64,000 nt of DNA, from assembly GCA_963210315.1 (NCBI GenBank), contig OY723296.1, positions 1,860,001-1,924,000 on the forward strand, written 5' to 3'. This document shows, in pieces, positions 38,936-50,900 of this stretch. Both the position numbers and the translations under genes were made by a program. Every line of letters begins with the position of its first letter. Position 1 is the stretch's first letter. Source of the stretch: Rhynchopus euleeides (Eukaryota > Euglenozoa > Diplonemea > Diplonemida > Diplonemidae). Under the pieces are notes generated by a model, which worked only from the letters and a program-made list of their open reading frames with translations, was not told the origin of the DNA and did no database searches.

Positions 38936-40311
38936 TCCTCCACCGCGTCGAGGGCGTCTGCCTCCCCCCCGAGCTGGACAGCCTGCTGAGCGTCCCCACC
39001 GCACCACCCCAACACACCACCCACAGCCGCAACCCCCCTCCAGGGGGGGCAGCAGCAGCAGCGGGGGGCTGGCCCTACGCACCCGCCCCGCCACAGCACC
39101 CGCAGAGCGGCACTACCCCCACCGCCGCGCCCCGCCGCCGCCCCGGCGGCCCGCGCGGGGGGTCCGCTGCTGGGGGCACCACCGCAGCATGCGTCTACCC
39201 CCAGCGACGGACCTGCAACCGCGGGGCGGCAGCTGGGCCCTCCTCCTCCAGCTCCACCTCCACCTCCGCCCCCTTCTCCTCCGCCGCCCCCGGCCCTCCG
39301 GGCCGGGGGCGGCAGTGGAGGAGGCGGCAGATGCAGCGCGGTGCCCACCCACGGCGCGCCGCCGCCGCCGACCCCTCGTCCGACCAGCCTGGCGGTGGGG
39401 TGGGGGTGGGTGTGGGCGACCCCTCCCCTCCATCCACCCCGTCGTCGCGCCACTCCCCCTGCGCGTCGGGGCTGGGCGGCGCGGTCCGGCTCGAGTTCCT
39501 CCAGCAGGCAGGCGATGCCGTGGAGAGCTGGGCGAGGCCCGAGCCTGAGCAGGCGCCACCCCCGCCGCCGCTCCCACTGGCCTCCTCCCCTGCATCGGAT
39601 GGGGACGGCCCCCCTGCTGCCCCCCCGTGCGGCAGGGCTTCGCCCTGCGTGGCGGCTGCGGCGGGCGGGGACAGCGATGCCCCTGCGGGGGGTGGTGGTG
39701 GTGGTGGTGGCGGGGGTGGCGATGATGATCTGATCCTCAGCTTCCGGCTCCGCAAGGTGCACCTCCGGCTGCACCCCCTGCATGAGGTGCGGGTTGCTGC
39801 GGTGGTTCCGACGGAGCTGCTGCATGCGTACCGCGACATCCCTGGGTATGGCGTGGTGAAGGTGCACCACGGTGCCTCGCCCCCGCCTCCTGCGTTGACA
39901 GGGAGGGGCGGCGGTGGCACCCTGGGGGGGGGTGCCATTCCGCAGCAGCAGCAGCAGCAGCGGTTCCGCCCGGACACGCCTTCGGAGGTGTCGACGCCGT
40001 CCAGCAGCAGTCTGTATGAGGAGGTGACGGAGGAGTCTGTCGACACGCCGACCGCGGAGGCGTCTCTGCAGGCGGAGGATGCGCTGCGACGGCTGCGGGA
40101 CCCCTACGACGTGTTCCCGTCGCAGCGTGTGGCGCCCAGCAAGGTCACCCGGGTGGTGCGGCGCAGGCTGCGGCCGGAGCCCGACTCGGCCCTGGGGCTT
40201 AACCTGCTGCAGGGGTCCCGGAAGATGTCGCAGAAGACGCTCGGCAGGGTGGGTGCGCTGCTGCGTTCGCAGCGGCTGGCGGAGGCGGAGCTGATTGCGG
40301 AGGGGGCGTAG
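37297..40311 (+). CDS. Large Pro/Gly-rich protein with polyglutamine tract
   Basis: 1004 residues from ATG 37297 (AACCATG). Almost all of it is low-complexity Pro, Gly, Ala, Ser and Thr, with His/Thr runs, and a Gln tract of 14 encoded by 13 CAG plus CAA (38893-38934). Two segments look more ordered: about 808-858 (LILSFRLRKVHLRLHPLHEV, AYRDIPGYGVVKVHHG) and the last 90 residues (EDALRRLRDPYDVFPSQRV, KMSQKTLGRVGALLRSQRLA). These suggest a real product and a folded C-terminus. No known domain recognised. Coding status rests on length, the ordered C-terminus and a sensible start. The minus-strand frames opposite are shadows of GC bias. Confidence 0.6.
38893..38934 (+). repeat. CAG microsatellite coding polyglutamine
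   Basis: Thirteen CAG codons and one CAA in frame with the 37297-40311 gene, giving 14 Gln. A shorter CAG run encoding Gln lies near 39940-39960 in the same gene. Confidence 0.95.
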
Positions 40312-40325
40312 GGCGGTGCTGTCGG

Positions 40326-40404
40326 GGTGTGTGTCGATCACTTTTTAGGTGGTTTAACCCTGCACGGGTCCTAGCCCACCCTGTGTGTGTGTGTGTGGTT
40401 ATAA
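40326..40404 (+). repeat. Short dispersed repeat, shared with OSCP1 intron 1
   Basis: About 75 bases (GTGTGTGTCGATCAC, TTTTTAGGTGG, TTAACCCTGCACGGGTCCTA, GCCCAC) match 61303-61372 with only a few differences. Both lie on the + strand; one is just past a stop codon, the other exactly at an intron's 5' end. Function unknown. Confidence 0.8.
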
Positions 40405-41547
40405 AGTTTTAAGGCGGTGTCGCCCTGCACGGGCAGTAGCACCTCCCCTTCAGTATCGCACTCCCGAAGGATTCCCCAACACGACGTGACACCGGTTTCG
40501 ACGCGTACTCTTCGTACCCCTCCCCCCGGCCGCGTCTCTTCAGCGAAGAACCGGGGATAATCGGACCAGGGCTAGCTAAACCCTGGTGGTGTCACGGGTG
40601 GGGTTGGAGAGGGAGAAAAAGGAAGAAATGAAGTTGCGAAAAAGTCAAACACTGACACGTGAAATCAATAAAAAGGGTGGTATATATCGCCCCCTTGCTG
40701 CGACGAAGACACTAAATAGTCAGGCCGCTTCAAGAGTCTTGAGGGCTTGAAGGAAGAAACAGGTTGCTGATGAGTCTCAGGAGCAGGCACCTTTTGTCCG
40801 CCCACATGACCTTCGCCCGAAGGCGAACCTCGTCCAGCTTGGCTCGATCGCCACAGAGAAGGGGATCATTCTCCGCTGTGGTGAACATCTTAAAAACCGA
40901 GGGTGCAGAGGTGGGGCAGCCCACTGGTGCGACAGCAGGCCGCCCCCGGATAGCTATAACTAGTGCATAGGAAGAATACGACGGCACACGCAACAGATGC
41001 CGAAGGCACAACGGCGGGTCACTTTTAACCACCAGAGGAGTGGCACTCCCGAGGGGTGGGGAAGGGGGGGTAGTCACAACACTTTCGAAGGAAGAAAAGG
41101 GGCAAATGGGATGTTTTGTGCAAGGTAGAAAGGAAGTCACAACATGAGGCAGGGGGGATTGCTCATCAGGCCTGGGGGAATAGAGGGTTTGTGTGTGGTT
41201 ATGAAGTTTTAAGGCGGTGTCGCCCTGCACGGGCAGTAGCACCTCCCCTTCAGTATCGCACTCCCGAAGGATTCCCCAACACGACGTGACACCGGTTTCG
41301 ACGCGTACTCTTCGTACCCCTCCCCCCGGCCGCGTCTCTTCAGCGAAGAACCGGGGATAATCGGACCAGGGCTAGCTAAACCCTGGTGGTGTCACGGGTG
41401 GGGTTGGAGAGGGAGAAAAGGAAGAAATGAAGTTGCGAAAAAGTCAAACACTGACACGTGAAATCAATAAAAAAGCGGTATATATCGCCCCCTTGCTGCG
41501 ACAAAGACACTAAATAGTCAGGCCGCTCCAAGAGTCTTGAGGGCTTG
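40391..41547 (+). mobile_element. 1.16-kb element with 358-bp direct terminal repeats
   Basis: The segments 40391-40749 and 41191-41547 are direct repeats differing at roughly half a dozen positions (about 98 percent identical by eye), enclosing 441 bases without a recognisable gene. Each repeat contains AATAAA and TATATATCG near its 3' end and runs from GGTTAT to GAGGGCTTG. The left copy abuts a TG microsatellite and the right copy is followed by another TG run, as if the element had entered a TG tract. The layout is like a terminal-repeat retrotransposon in miniature (TRIM), but canonical TG...CA ends, a primer-binding site and a clear target duplication are not evident. A simple tandem duplication is the alternative. 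Confidence 0.6.
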
Positions 41548-42604
41548 TGTGTGTGTGTGTGTGTGTACCACTTTCTTACAGTGGAGAGCAAGTGCTCGGT
41601 GTGTCTACACGAATATAAAAAGACCCGCGTGTGTGTGTGGGCACTTTCCCGGACCGGTCCGCCGGCTCCTTTTTTGAGGATGTCCGCGCCTTTGCCCTGG
41701 CTCGTGTGTTTCCGCTGCCCCCACCCCTGACAGGAGTGCCGAAGCTCCTCATGTCCCCCCCCGCCCCCCTCGGCCATTGGCACTGTTTCTACAGGCCCCG
41801 TCTCCCCTGAACCCACCCCTCCCTGTGGCTTCGCTGACACACAGGACGGCCTGCCTTGCCGGGGTGGGTGACACCTCTTTGCATCTCTTTGCTTGCCATG
41901 GGTTCCAGCCTTGTTGGGTGGCCACACCACACCCAGCCGCGGCATGGCCGGGCCACAGAGTGGGTTGCTGTGTGCCACGACCACAACCAGTGATTTTTGT
42001 TGTTCAACAGTGATCCACACCTATGGGGTTGTACTTTATACAGCTGGGTCTGCCTCGAGCCGCTTCGTTTGCGGATCGGAGTGATATTGATGTTTCTGAC
42101 AACATACCTGGAGTTGTGGCCAAGGCCATCGCAGCCACCTCGAAACCTTGCGGCCCAACGTGGAAGACTGGTTTTCCCTTGCGCCATGGGGGCATGCATG
42201 CTGCACAAATCACCCCCTTCCACCGCCCGCTTTTCCAAGCAGGCATATTTGTCTGAGGGTTCTGCCGGTGTATATTGTATTCTGTGAGGAAGCCGAGCCG
42301 CTGCTGCTGTTGGCTCACCCCACACCGCCCCACCCTTCACCCCACCCTTCACTATGCTCTCTGCAGGAGTGCGTTCCTCTGATTTACCTGGAAGGGGGTC
42401 CGAACCACCCACAGCGCGTCTGCCTCCAGCACAGGTGTGGAAGCAGCCCAACGCAAAGAGGAGCCCAACGGGCAGCACTTTGAAGGGCTTGATGATACCT
42501 TTCCCCGCAACCCCTGCCCCCGCCCCCCGCACTATTCACACGCCATCACCCTTCAGGCCCCTTGTGCTGCGGCATATGCCTCGGCCTGCCTGCACCGCAG
42601 CGTG
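41548..42604. other. Stretch without a recognised gene
   Basis: TG microsatellite at 41548-41566. Frames continue into the next gene from about 42437 after CCAGCACAG, so a 5' exon of that gene may lie here, but none is convincing. Confidence 0.4.
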
Positions 42605-44134
42605 ATGGCACACATGGTGGGAGTGCCGCGGGCGCGCCAACACCCCCTGTGCAGCACAGGGGGGCAGAGCAGCAGCGGCAGCAGCAGCACCGCCCCCGCC
42701 ACCGCCCCCCGCTGCCGGCACCCCACAGCGGTTCAGCACGTGTCGCTGCCGCCCGCACCGCTGCAGCTGGCGCATGCTCTGCACCGTGCGGTGCCGTCCG
42801 CACCCCCCCCGACACCGCCTGCTCCTGACACGGCCCTCCCGGGCGCACCACGCCACGACCACCACGCCCCCTGCTCCGGCATGGGCGAAGGCTCGCTGCT
42901 CCTGGGCACAGCTGCCCTGCTGCAGGTGCAGGGCCTCCGTCCCCAGCCATCCGCCACCAGCGCCGAGGGGGTGCCTGGCACACATCCTGCAGCGGCAGCC
43001 CCGCCCCCGCCCCCACCGCTGCTCCACCGCACGGCGGCAGCCGCGGGGGGCTGCGCCCAGCAGCACAGCGGGGGTGTTGAGGGGCAAGGGGACATCGTCG
43101 TGCGCATCACGAGGGTGGCGGCGTCGGCTGCGGCGCCACCGCAGCCCGACACATCTGCTGCGGATATCACCTGCGCCGAGGTGGAGCCGCAGTTCGCGAG
43201 CCGTTTGCGGAGCGAGGTGAACGCGAAGCTGAACCTCCAGCGGCAGTACGTCGTGGAGACGCTGCGGAGCGTCAAGCGGCAGGCTGCCGCGGTGATGGCG
43301 AAGGCGGCAGATGCCCGCCTGAGGCACCGCAGCTATGTGGCGTGGCGGGTGTGGTGCTGCGGCAGGGCTGCTGCTGGCGGTTCTGCCGCCGCCGCCTCCC
43401 CGGACCCTCCTGCCGCGCTGACCCTGCAGCGCCGCAAGGTGCAGCGGTCCGCTGCGAGCGAGCCGCTCGACACGATGCACGTCGCGCCACCCCTGGGCAC
43501 TGCGGGGCCTGGCGCTGTCCTGCTCGGGGTGCGCGGCGGCAGCAGCAGCAGCAGCAGCACAGCGGGGCTGACTGCCGACGGCAGCTGCGGGTCGTGCTCC
43601 CCGCCGCACCGCAGCTTGTCTGCACGATGCGGCAGCACGCCGAGCGTCAGCTGCGGTGCCCACGGGCTGCCGGCGCTGGGAGGGGGCGCGGCGGCCGCGC
43701 TCCCCACGCCGTCGCCTGCGCCGCAGTCGCCCGTCACGCTGGAGGGCTTCCTCGACAGCGTGGCGCAGTGCGGCAGCCCCGTCCCGCCTGCCACACCCCA
43801 CTCCGGCGGCGTGCTGCACGTTGGGGCACACTTCCGCACAGACCCCCAGGTGCGGGGTGCGACAGGAGGCGGCGGCACTTCCTGGTGTCAAGGCCTACAC
43901 CGCCTCACGGTCATCGCCACCCCCGTGCTTCCTGCAGGCGAGCGGATGTGCCGCTTCGCCCAGCTGCCCGTGCCGCTGCCGGAGGCGTTGGTGAGGCGCG
44001 CCCTCGAGGCAGGGCAGCTGCAGTACATCGAAACACTCGGTGCGAACGGCGTCCGGCACTGGCAGAGCCACTGGGAGGATGAGGAGATGTCCGCACAGGG
44101 CGCAGCTTTGCAAGGCAGGGCGATGAAGCTCTGA
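42605..44134 (+). CDS. Ala/Pro/Ser-rich protein with a basic helical segment
   Basis: 509 residues from ATG 42605; the frame is open upstream to 42437, so the start is uncertain. Mostly disordered Ala, Pro, Ser, Gly and His. An ordered helical block at about residues 197-240 (SRLRSEVNAKLNLQRQ, VETLRSVKRQAAAVMAKAAD) and a compact C-terminus (LPEALVRRALEAGQLQYIET, RHWQSHWEDEEM) look conserved-like. A plausible in-phase intron of 87 bases lies at 43850-43936 (CCCAG/GTGCGG ... CTTCCTGCAG/GCG); skipping it would remove 29 low-complexity residues. Family not recognised. Confidence 0.55.
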   Translation: MAHMVGVPRARQHPLCSTGGQSSSGSSSTAPATAPRCRHPTAVQHVSLPPAPLQLAHALHRAVPSAPPPTPPAPDTALPGAPRHDHHAPCSGMGEGSLLLGTAALLQVQGLRPQPSATSAEGVPGTHPAAAAPPPPPPLLHRTAAAAGGCAQQHSGGVEGQGDIVVRITRVAASAAAPPQPDTSAADITCAEVEPQFASRLRSEVNAKLNLQRQYVVETLRSVKRQAAAVMAKAADARLRHRSYVAWRVWCCGRAAAGGSAAAASPDPPAALTLQRRKVQRSAASEPLDTMHVAPPLGTAGPGAVLLGVRGGSSSSSSTAGLTADGSCGSCSPPHRSLSARCGSTPSVSCGAHGLPALGGGAAAALPTPSPAPQSPVTLEGFLDSVAQCGSPVPPATPHSGGVLHVGAHFRTDPQVRGATGGGGTSWCQGLHRLTVIATPVLPAGERMCRFAQLPVPLPEALVRRALEAGQLQYIETLGANGVRHWQSHWEDEEMSAQGAALQGRAMKL

Positions 44135-44922
44135 GGGGCGGTGATGGGGGTGTGGCGTGGCAATGTGTGCCAGGCGAGGGCGAAACGAATAGAAAAGAGG
44201 CTGTGTGAGGCAGCGTGGCTCTCCTGCGTAGATTGTGTGTGGTGGTGTGGAGAGGGTGGGGTGGGTGGGGGGTGGGGGTGGGTAATTCCTGTGATCCGAT
44301 AAGCTCGCTTGCCAGCGCGGAGAAGGTGGTCGAAGCCATGCACCGATCGCAGGCATTGCAGGCCAAACAAAACGACTTAACACTCGCAAGGGGTCGTTCT
44401 TCTTTTCCCCCCACCTCACCACTTAGAAACTTATGTTGGCCGGCCAACATCCCCACCGCCTTGGCGGTTTTGTAGACTTCCGACTAACCCATCTCCCCTA
44501 CCCGAGTTGGGCTCAACTAGAGAGCCACTCGCTCGGGTGGTGTTGCGGTTTTGCCTTGATGCCCATTTTGTTCTAATCTCCTCGATCTCCTGCTCTGAGT
44601 TGGAGAAGAAGGGGGGGGGGGTTAGGGGGGGTCATAAGCCCGTACAGGGGGCCTTCGCTCTGTGTCAAATTGTGTCAAATTGTGTCAGTGTGTCACACAG
44701 GCGGTTTTTTTCACCTTAGGCGAAATCGGGAAAAACGCCGCCAAGCCTTCGCTCTGTGTCACTGTGTGTCACTGACTCAGAGCGAAGGTCCCGTGACACA
44801 GGGGTGTTGGGGACAATGCAAAATTTGCGAAAAATCTCGAAAAAAAATTTCTGGCAGAGGTGAAAAAATTGGGTTCCACACAAAACTGGCTCCAAAGTGA
44901 CATACTCCCACGTGGTCCTTAC
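44135..44922. other. Satellite 5' flank, no gene seen
   Basis: Contains G runs and the words GGGGGCCTTCGCTC (44647-44660) and GAGCGAAGGTCCC (44780-44792) in inverted orientation. Between them TGTGTCA repeats (CTGTGTCAAATTGTGTCAAA). TAGGGGGGGTCATAAGCCC (about 44623-44641) recurs inverted near 59843. The last 130 bases are A-rich before the first satellite monomer. Confidence 0.45.
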
Positions 44923-47900
44923 ACACTGTGTCATGCCCCCCCAGGCTTCCAGCACAGTGTGTCATGCCCCCCCAGGCTTCTAGCACACTGTGTCATGCCC
45001 CCCCAGGCTTCTAACACACTGTGTCATGCCCCCCCAGGCTTCTAACATACTGTGTCATGCCCCCCCAGGCTTCCAGCACACTGTGTCATGCCCCCCCAGG
45101 CTTCCAGCACACTGTGTCATGCCCCCCCAGGCTTCTAACACACTGTGTCATGCCCCCCCAGGCTTCCAGCACACTGTGTCATGCCCCCCCAGGCTTCCAG
45201 CACACTGTGTCATGCCCCCCCAGGCTTCCAGCACAGTGTGTCATGCCCCCCCAGGCTTCTAGCACACTGTGTCATGCCCCCCCAGGCTTCTAACACAGTG
45301 TGTCATGCCCCCCCAGGCTTCTAACACAGTGTGTCATGCCCCCCCAGGCTTCTAGCACACTGTGTCATGCCCCCCCAGGCTTCCAGCACACTGTGTCATG
45401 CCCCCCCAGGCTTCCAGCACAGTGTGTCATGCCCCCCCAGGCTTCTAGCACACTGTGTCATGCCCCCCCAGGCTTCTAACACAGTGTGTCATGCCCCCCC
45501 AGGCTTCCAACACAGTGTGTCATGCCCCCCCAGGCTTCTAACACAGTGTGTCATGCCCCCCCAGGCTTCTAGCACACTGTGTCATGCCCCCCCAGGCTTC
45601 CAGCACAGTGTGTCATGCCCCCCCCAGGCTTCTAACACACTGTGTCATGCCCCCCCAGGCTTCCAGCACACTGTGTCATGCCCCCCCAGGCTTCTAACAC
45701 AGTGTGTCATGCCCCCCCAGGCTTCTAGCACACTGTGTCATGCCCCCCCAGGCTTCCAGCACAGTGTGTCATGCCCCCCCAGGCTTCTAACACACTGTGT
45801 CATGCCCCCCCAGGCTTCTAGCACACTGTGTCATGCCCCCCCAGGCTTCCAGCACACTGTGTCATGCCCCCCCAGGCTTCTAACACACTGTGTCATGCCC
45901 CCCCAGGCTTCCAGCACACTGTGTCATGCCCCCCCAGGCTTCCAGCACAGTGTGTCATGCCCCCCCAGGCTTCTAGCACACTGTGTCATGCCCCCCCAGG
46001 CTTCTAACACACTGTGTCATGCCCCCCCAGGCTTCTAGCACACTGTGTCATGCCCCCCCAGGCTTCTAACACAGTGTGTCATGCCCCCCCAGGCTTCTAG
46101 CACACTGTGTCATGCCCCCCCAGGCTTCTAACACACTGTGTCATGCCCCCCCAGGCTTCTAGCACACTGTGTCATGCCCCCCCAGGCTTCTAACACACTG
46201 TGTCATGCCCCCCCAGGCTTCTAACATACTGTGTCATGCCCCCCCAGGCTTCCAGCACACTGTGTCATGCCCCCCCAGGCTTCCAGCACACTGTGTCATG
46301 CCCCCCCAGGCTTCTAACACACTGTGTCATGCCCCCCCAGGCTTCTAGCACACTGTGTCATGCCCCCCCAGGCTTCCAGCACACTGTGTCATGCCCCCCC
46401 AGGCTTCCAGCACAGTGTGTCATGCCCCCCCAGGCTTCTAGCACACTGTGTCATGCCCCCCCAGGCTTCCAGCACACTGTGTCATGCCCCCCCAGGCTTC
46501 TAACACACTGTGTCATGCCCCCCCAGGCTTCCAGCACACTGTGTCATGCCCCCCCAGGCTTCCAGCACAGTGTGTCATGCCCCCCCAGGCTTCTAGCACA
46601 CTGTGTCATGCCCCCCCAGGCTTCTAGCACACTGTGTCATGCCCCCCCAGGCTTCTAACACAGTGTGTCATGCCCCCCCAGGCTTCTAGCACACTGTGTC
46701 ATGCCCCCCCAGGCTTCTAACACACTGTGTCATGCCCCCCCAGGCTTCTAGCACACTGTGTCATGCCCCCCCAGGCTTCTAACACACTGTGTCATGCCCC
46801 CCCAGGCTTCTAACATACTGTGTCATGCCCCCCCAGGCTTCCAGCACACTGTGTCATGCCCCCCCAGGCTTCCAGCACACTGTGTCATGCCCCCCCAGGC
46901 TTCTAACACACTGTGTCATGCCCCCCCAGGCTTCCAGCACACTGTGTCATGCCCCCCCAGGCTTCCAGCACACTGTGTCATGCCCCCCCAGGCTTCCAGC
47001 ACAGTGTGTCATGCCCCCCCAGGCTTCTAGCACACTGTGTCATGCCCCCCCAGGCTTCTAACACAGTGTGTCATGCCCCCCCAGGCTTCTAACACAGTGT
47101 GTCATGCCCCCCCAGGCTTCTAGCACACTGTGTCATGCCCCCCCAGGCTTCCAGCACACTGTGTCATGCCCCCCCAGGCTTCTAACACACTGTGTCATGC
47201 CCCCCCAGGCTTCTAACATACTGTGTCATGCCCCCCCAGGCTTCCAGCACACTGTGTCATGCCCCCCCAGGCTTCCAGCACACTGTGTCATGCCCCCCCA
47301 GGCTTCTAACACACTGTGTCATGCCCCCCCAGGCTTCCAGCACACTGTGTCATGCCCCCCCAGGCTTCCAGCACACTGTGTCATGCCCCCCCAGGCTTCC
47401 AGCACAGTGTGTCATGCCCCCCCAGGCTTCTAGCACACTGTGTCATGCCCCCCCAGGCTTCTAACACAGTGTGTCATGCCCCCCCAGGCTTCTAACACAG
47501 TGTGTCATGCCCCCCCAGGCTTCTAGCACACTGTGTCATGCCCCCCCAGGCTTCCAGCACACTGTGTCATGCCCCCCCAGGCTTCCAGCACAGTGTGTCA
47601 TGCCCCCCCAGGCTTCTAGCACACTGTGTCATGCCCCCCCAGGCTTCTAACACAGTGTGTCATGCCCCCCCAGGCTTCCAACACAGTGTGTCATGCCCCC
47701 CCAGGCTTCTAACACAGTGTGTCATGCCCCCCCAGGCTTCTAGCACACTGTGTCATGCCCCCCCAGGCTTCCAGCACAGTGTGTCATGCCCCCCCCAGGC
47801 TTCTAACACACTGTGTCATGCCCCCCCAGGCTTCCAGCACACTGTGTCATGCCCCCCCAGGCTTCTAACACAGTGTGTCATGCCCCCCCAGGCTTCTAGC

Positions 47901-50900
47901 ACACTGTGTCATGCCCCCCCAGGCTTCCAGCACAGTGTGTCATGCCCCCCCAGGCTTCTAGCACACTGTGTCATGCCCCCCCAGGCTTCTAACACACTGT
48001 GTCATGCCCCCCCAGGCTTCTAGCACACTGTGTCATGCCCCCCCAGGCTTCCAGCACACTGTGTCATGCCCCCCCAGGCTTCCAGCACAGTGTGTCATGC
48101 CCCCCCAGGCTTCTAGCACACTGTGTCATGCCCCCCCAGGCTTCCAGCACACTGTGTCATGCCCCCCCAGGCTTCCAGCACAGTGTGTCATGCCCCCCCC
48201 AGGCTTCTAGCACACTGTGTCATGCCCCCCCAGGCTTCCAGCACACTGTGTCATGCCCCCCCAGGCTTCCAGCACAGTGTGTCATGCCCCCCCAGGCTTC
48301 TAGCACACTGTGTCATGCCCCCCCAGGCTTCCAGCACACTGTGTCATGCCCCCCCAGGCTTCCAGCACACTGTGTCATGCCCCCCCAGGCTTCCAGCACA
48401 GTGTGTCATGCCCCCCCAGGCTTCTAACACACTGTGTCATGCCCCCCCAGGCTTCTAGCACACTGTGTCATGCCCCCCCAGGCTTCCAGCACACTGTGTC
48501 ATGCCCCCCCAGGCTTCTAACACACTGTGTCATGCCCCCCCAGGCTTCCAGCACACTGTGTCATGCCCCCCCAGGCTTCCAGCACAGTGTGTCATGCCCC
48601 CCCAGGCTTCTAGCACACTGTGTCATGCCCCCCCAGGCTTCTAACACACTGTGTCATGCCCCCCCAGGCTTCTAGCACACTGTGTCATGCCCCCCCAGGC
48701 TTCCAGCACACTGTGTCATGCCCCCCCAGGCTTCCAGCACAGTGTGTCATGCCCCCCCAGGCTTCTAGCACACTGTGTCATGCCCCCCCAGGCTTCCAGC
48801 ACACTGTGTCATGCCCCCCCAGGCTTCCAGCACAGTGTGTCATGCCCCCCCCAGGCTTCTAGCACACTGTGTCATGCCCCCCCAGGCTTCCAGCACACTG
48901 TGTCATGCCCCCCCAGGCTTCCAGCACAGTGTGTCATGCCCCCCCAGGCTTCTAGCACACTGTGTCATGCCCCCCCAGGCTTCCAGCACAGTGTGTCATG
49001 CCCCCCCAGGCTTCTAACACACTGTGTCATGCCCCCCCAGGCTTCTAGCACACTGTGTCATGCCCCCCCAGGCTTCCAGCACACTGTGTCATGCCCCCCC
49101 AGGCTTCCAGCACACTGTGTCATGCCCCCCCAGGCTTCTAGCACACTGTGTCATGCCCCCCCAGGCTTCCAGCACACTGTGTCATGCCCCCCCAGGCTTC
49201 CAACACACTGTGTCATGCCCCCCCAGGCTTCTAGCACACTGTGTCATGCCCCCCCAGGCTTCCAGCACACTGTGTCATGCCCCCCCAGGCTTCCAACACA
49301 CTGTGTCATGCCCCCCCAGGCTTCCAGCACAGTGTGTCATGCCCCCCCAGGCTTCTAGCACACTGTGTCATGCCCCCCCAGGCTTCCAGCACACTGTGTC
49401 ATGCCCCCCCAGGCTTCCAACACACTGTGTCATGCCCCCCCAGGCTTCTAGCACACTGTGTCATGCCCCCCCAGGCTTCCAGCACACTGTGTCATGCCCC
49501 CCCAGGCTTCCAACACACTGTGTCATGCCCCCCCAGGCTTCCAGCACAGTGTGTCATGCCCCCCCAGGCTTCTAGCACACTGTGTCATGCCCCCCCAGGC
49601 TTCCAGCACACTGTGTCATGCCCCCCCAGGCTTCCAACACACTGTGTCATGCCCCCCCAGGCTTCTAGCACACTGTGTCATGCCCCCCCAGGCTTCCAGC
49701 ACACTGTGTCATGCCCCCCCAGGCTTCCAACACACTGTGTCATGCCCCCCCAGGCTTCCAGCACAGTGTGTCATGCCCCCCCAGGCTTCTAGCACACTGT
49801 GTCATGCCCCCCCAGGCTTCCAGCACACTGTGTCATGCCCCCCCAGGCTTCCAACACACTGTGTCATGCCCCCCCAGGCTTCTAGCACACTGTGTCATGC
49901 CCCCCCAGGCTTCCAGCACACTGTGTCATGCCCCCCCAGGCTTCCAACACACTGTGTCATGCCCCCCCAGGCTTCCAGCACAGTGTGTCATGCCCCCCCA
50001 GGCTTCTAGCACACTGTGTCATGCCCCCCCAGGCTTCCAGCACACTGTGTCATGCCCCCCCAGGCTTCCAACACACTGTGTCATGCCCCCCCAGGCTTCT
50101 AGCACACTGTGTCATGCCCCCCCAGGCTTCCAGCACACTGTGTCATGCCCCCCCAGGCTTCCAACACACTGTGTCATGCCCCCCCAGGCTTCCAGCACAG
50201 TGTGTCATGCCCCCCCAGGCTTCTAGCACACTGTGTCATGCCCCCCCAGGCTTCCAGCACACTGTGTCATGCCCCCCCAGGCTTCCAACACACTGTGTCA
50301 TGCCCCCCCAGGCTTCTAGCACACTGTGTCATGCCCCCCCAGGCTTCCAGCACACTGTGTCATGCCCCCCCAGGCTTCCAACACACTGTGTCATGCCCCC
50401 CCAGGCTTCCAGCACAGTGTGTCATGCCCCCCCAGGCTTCTAGCACACTGTGTCATGCCCCCCCAGGCTTCCAGCACACTGTGTCATGCCCCCCCAGGCT
50501 TCCAACACACTGTGTCATGCCCCCCCAGGCTTCTAGCACACTGTGTCATGCCCCCCCAGGCTTCCAGCACACTGTGTCATGCCCCCCCAGGCTTCCAACA
50601 CACTGTGTCATGCCCCCCCAGGCTTCCAGCACAGTGTGTCATGCCCCCCCAGGCTTCTAGCACACTGTGTCATGCCCCCCCAGGCTTCCAGCACACTGTG
50701 TCATGCCCCCCCAGGCTTCCAACACACTGTGTCATGCCCCCCCAGGCTTCTAGCACACTGTGTCATGCCCCCCCAGGCTTCCAGCACACTGTGTCATGCC
50801 CCCCCAGGCTTCCAACACACTGTGTCATGCCCCCCCAGGCTTCCAGCACAGTGTGTCATGCCCCCCCAGGCTTCTAGCACACTGTGTCATGCCCCCCCAG

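Noticed and set aside
37077-40341. Long minus-strand frames of 404 and 569 residues opposite the Pro/Gly-rich gene
   Set aside because: Arg/Gly/Pro-rich shadows of GC-rich coding sequence; no ordered segment, while the + frame has a structured C-terminus and good start.
40730-41242. 170-residue minus-strand ORF between the 358-bp direct repeats
   Set aside because: No recognisable domain and it runs into the repeats; too weak to call a gene.
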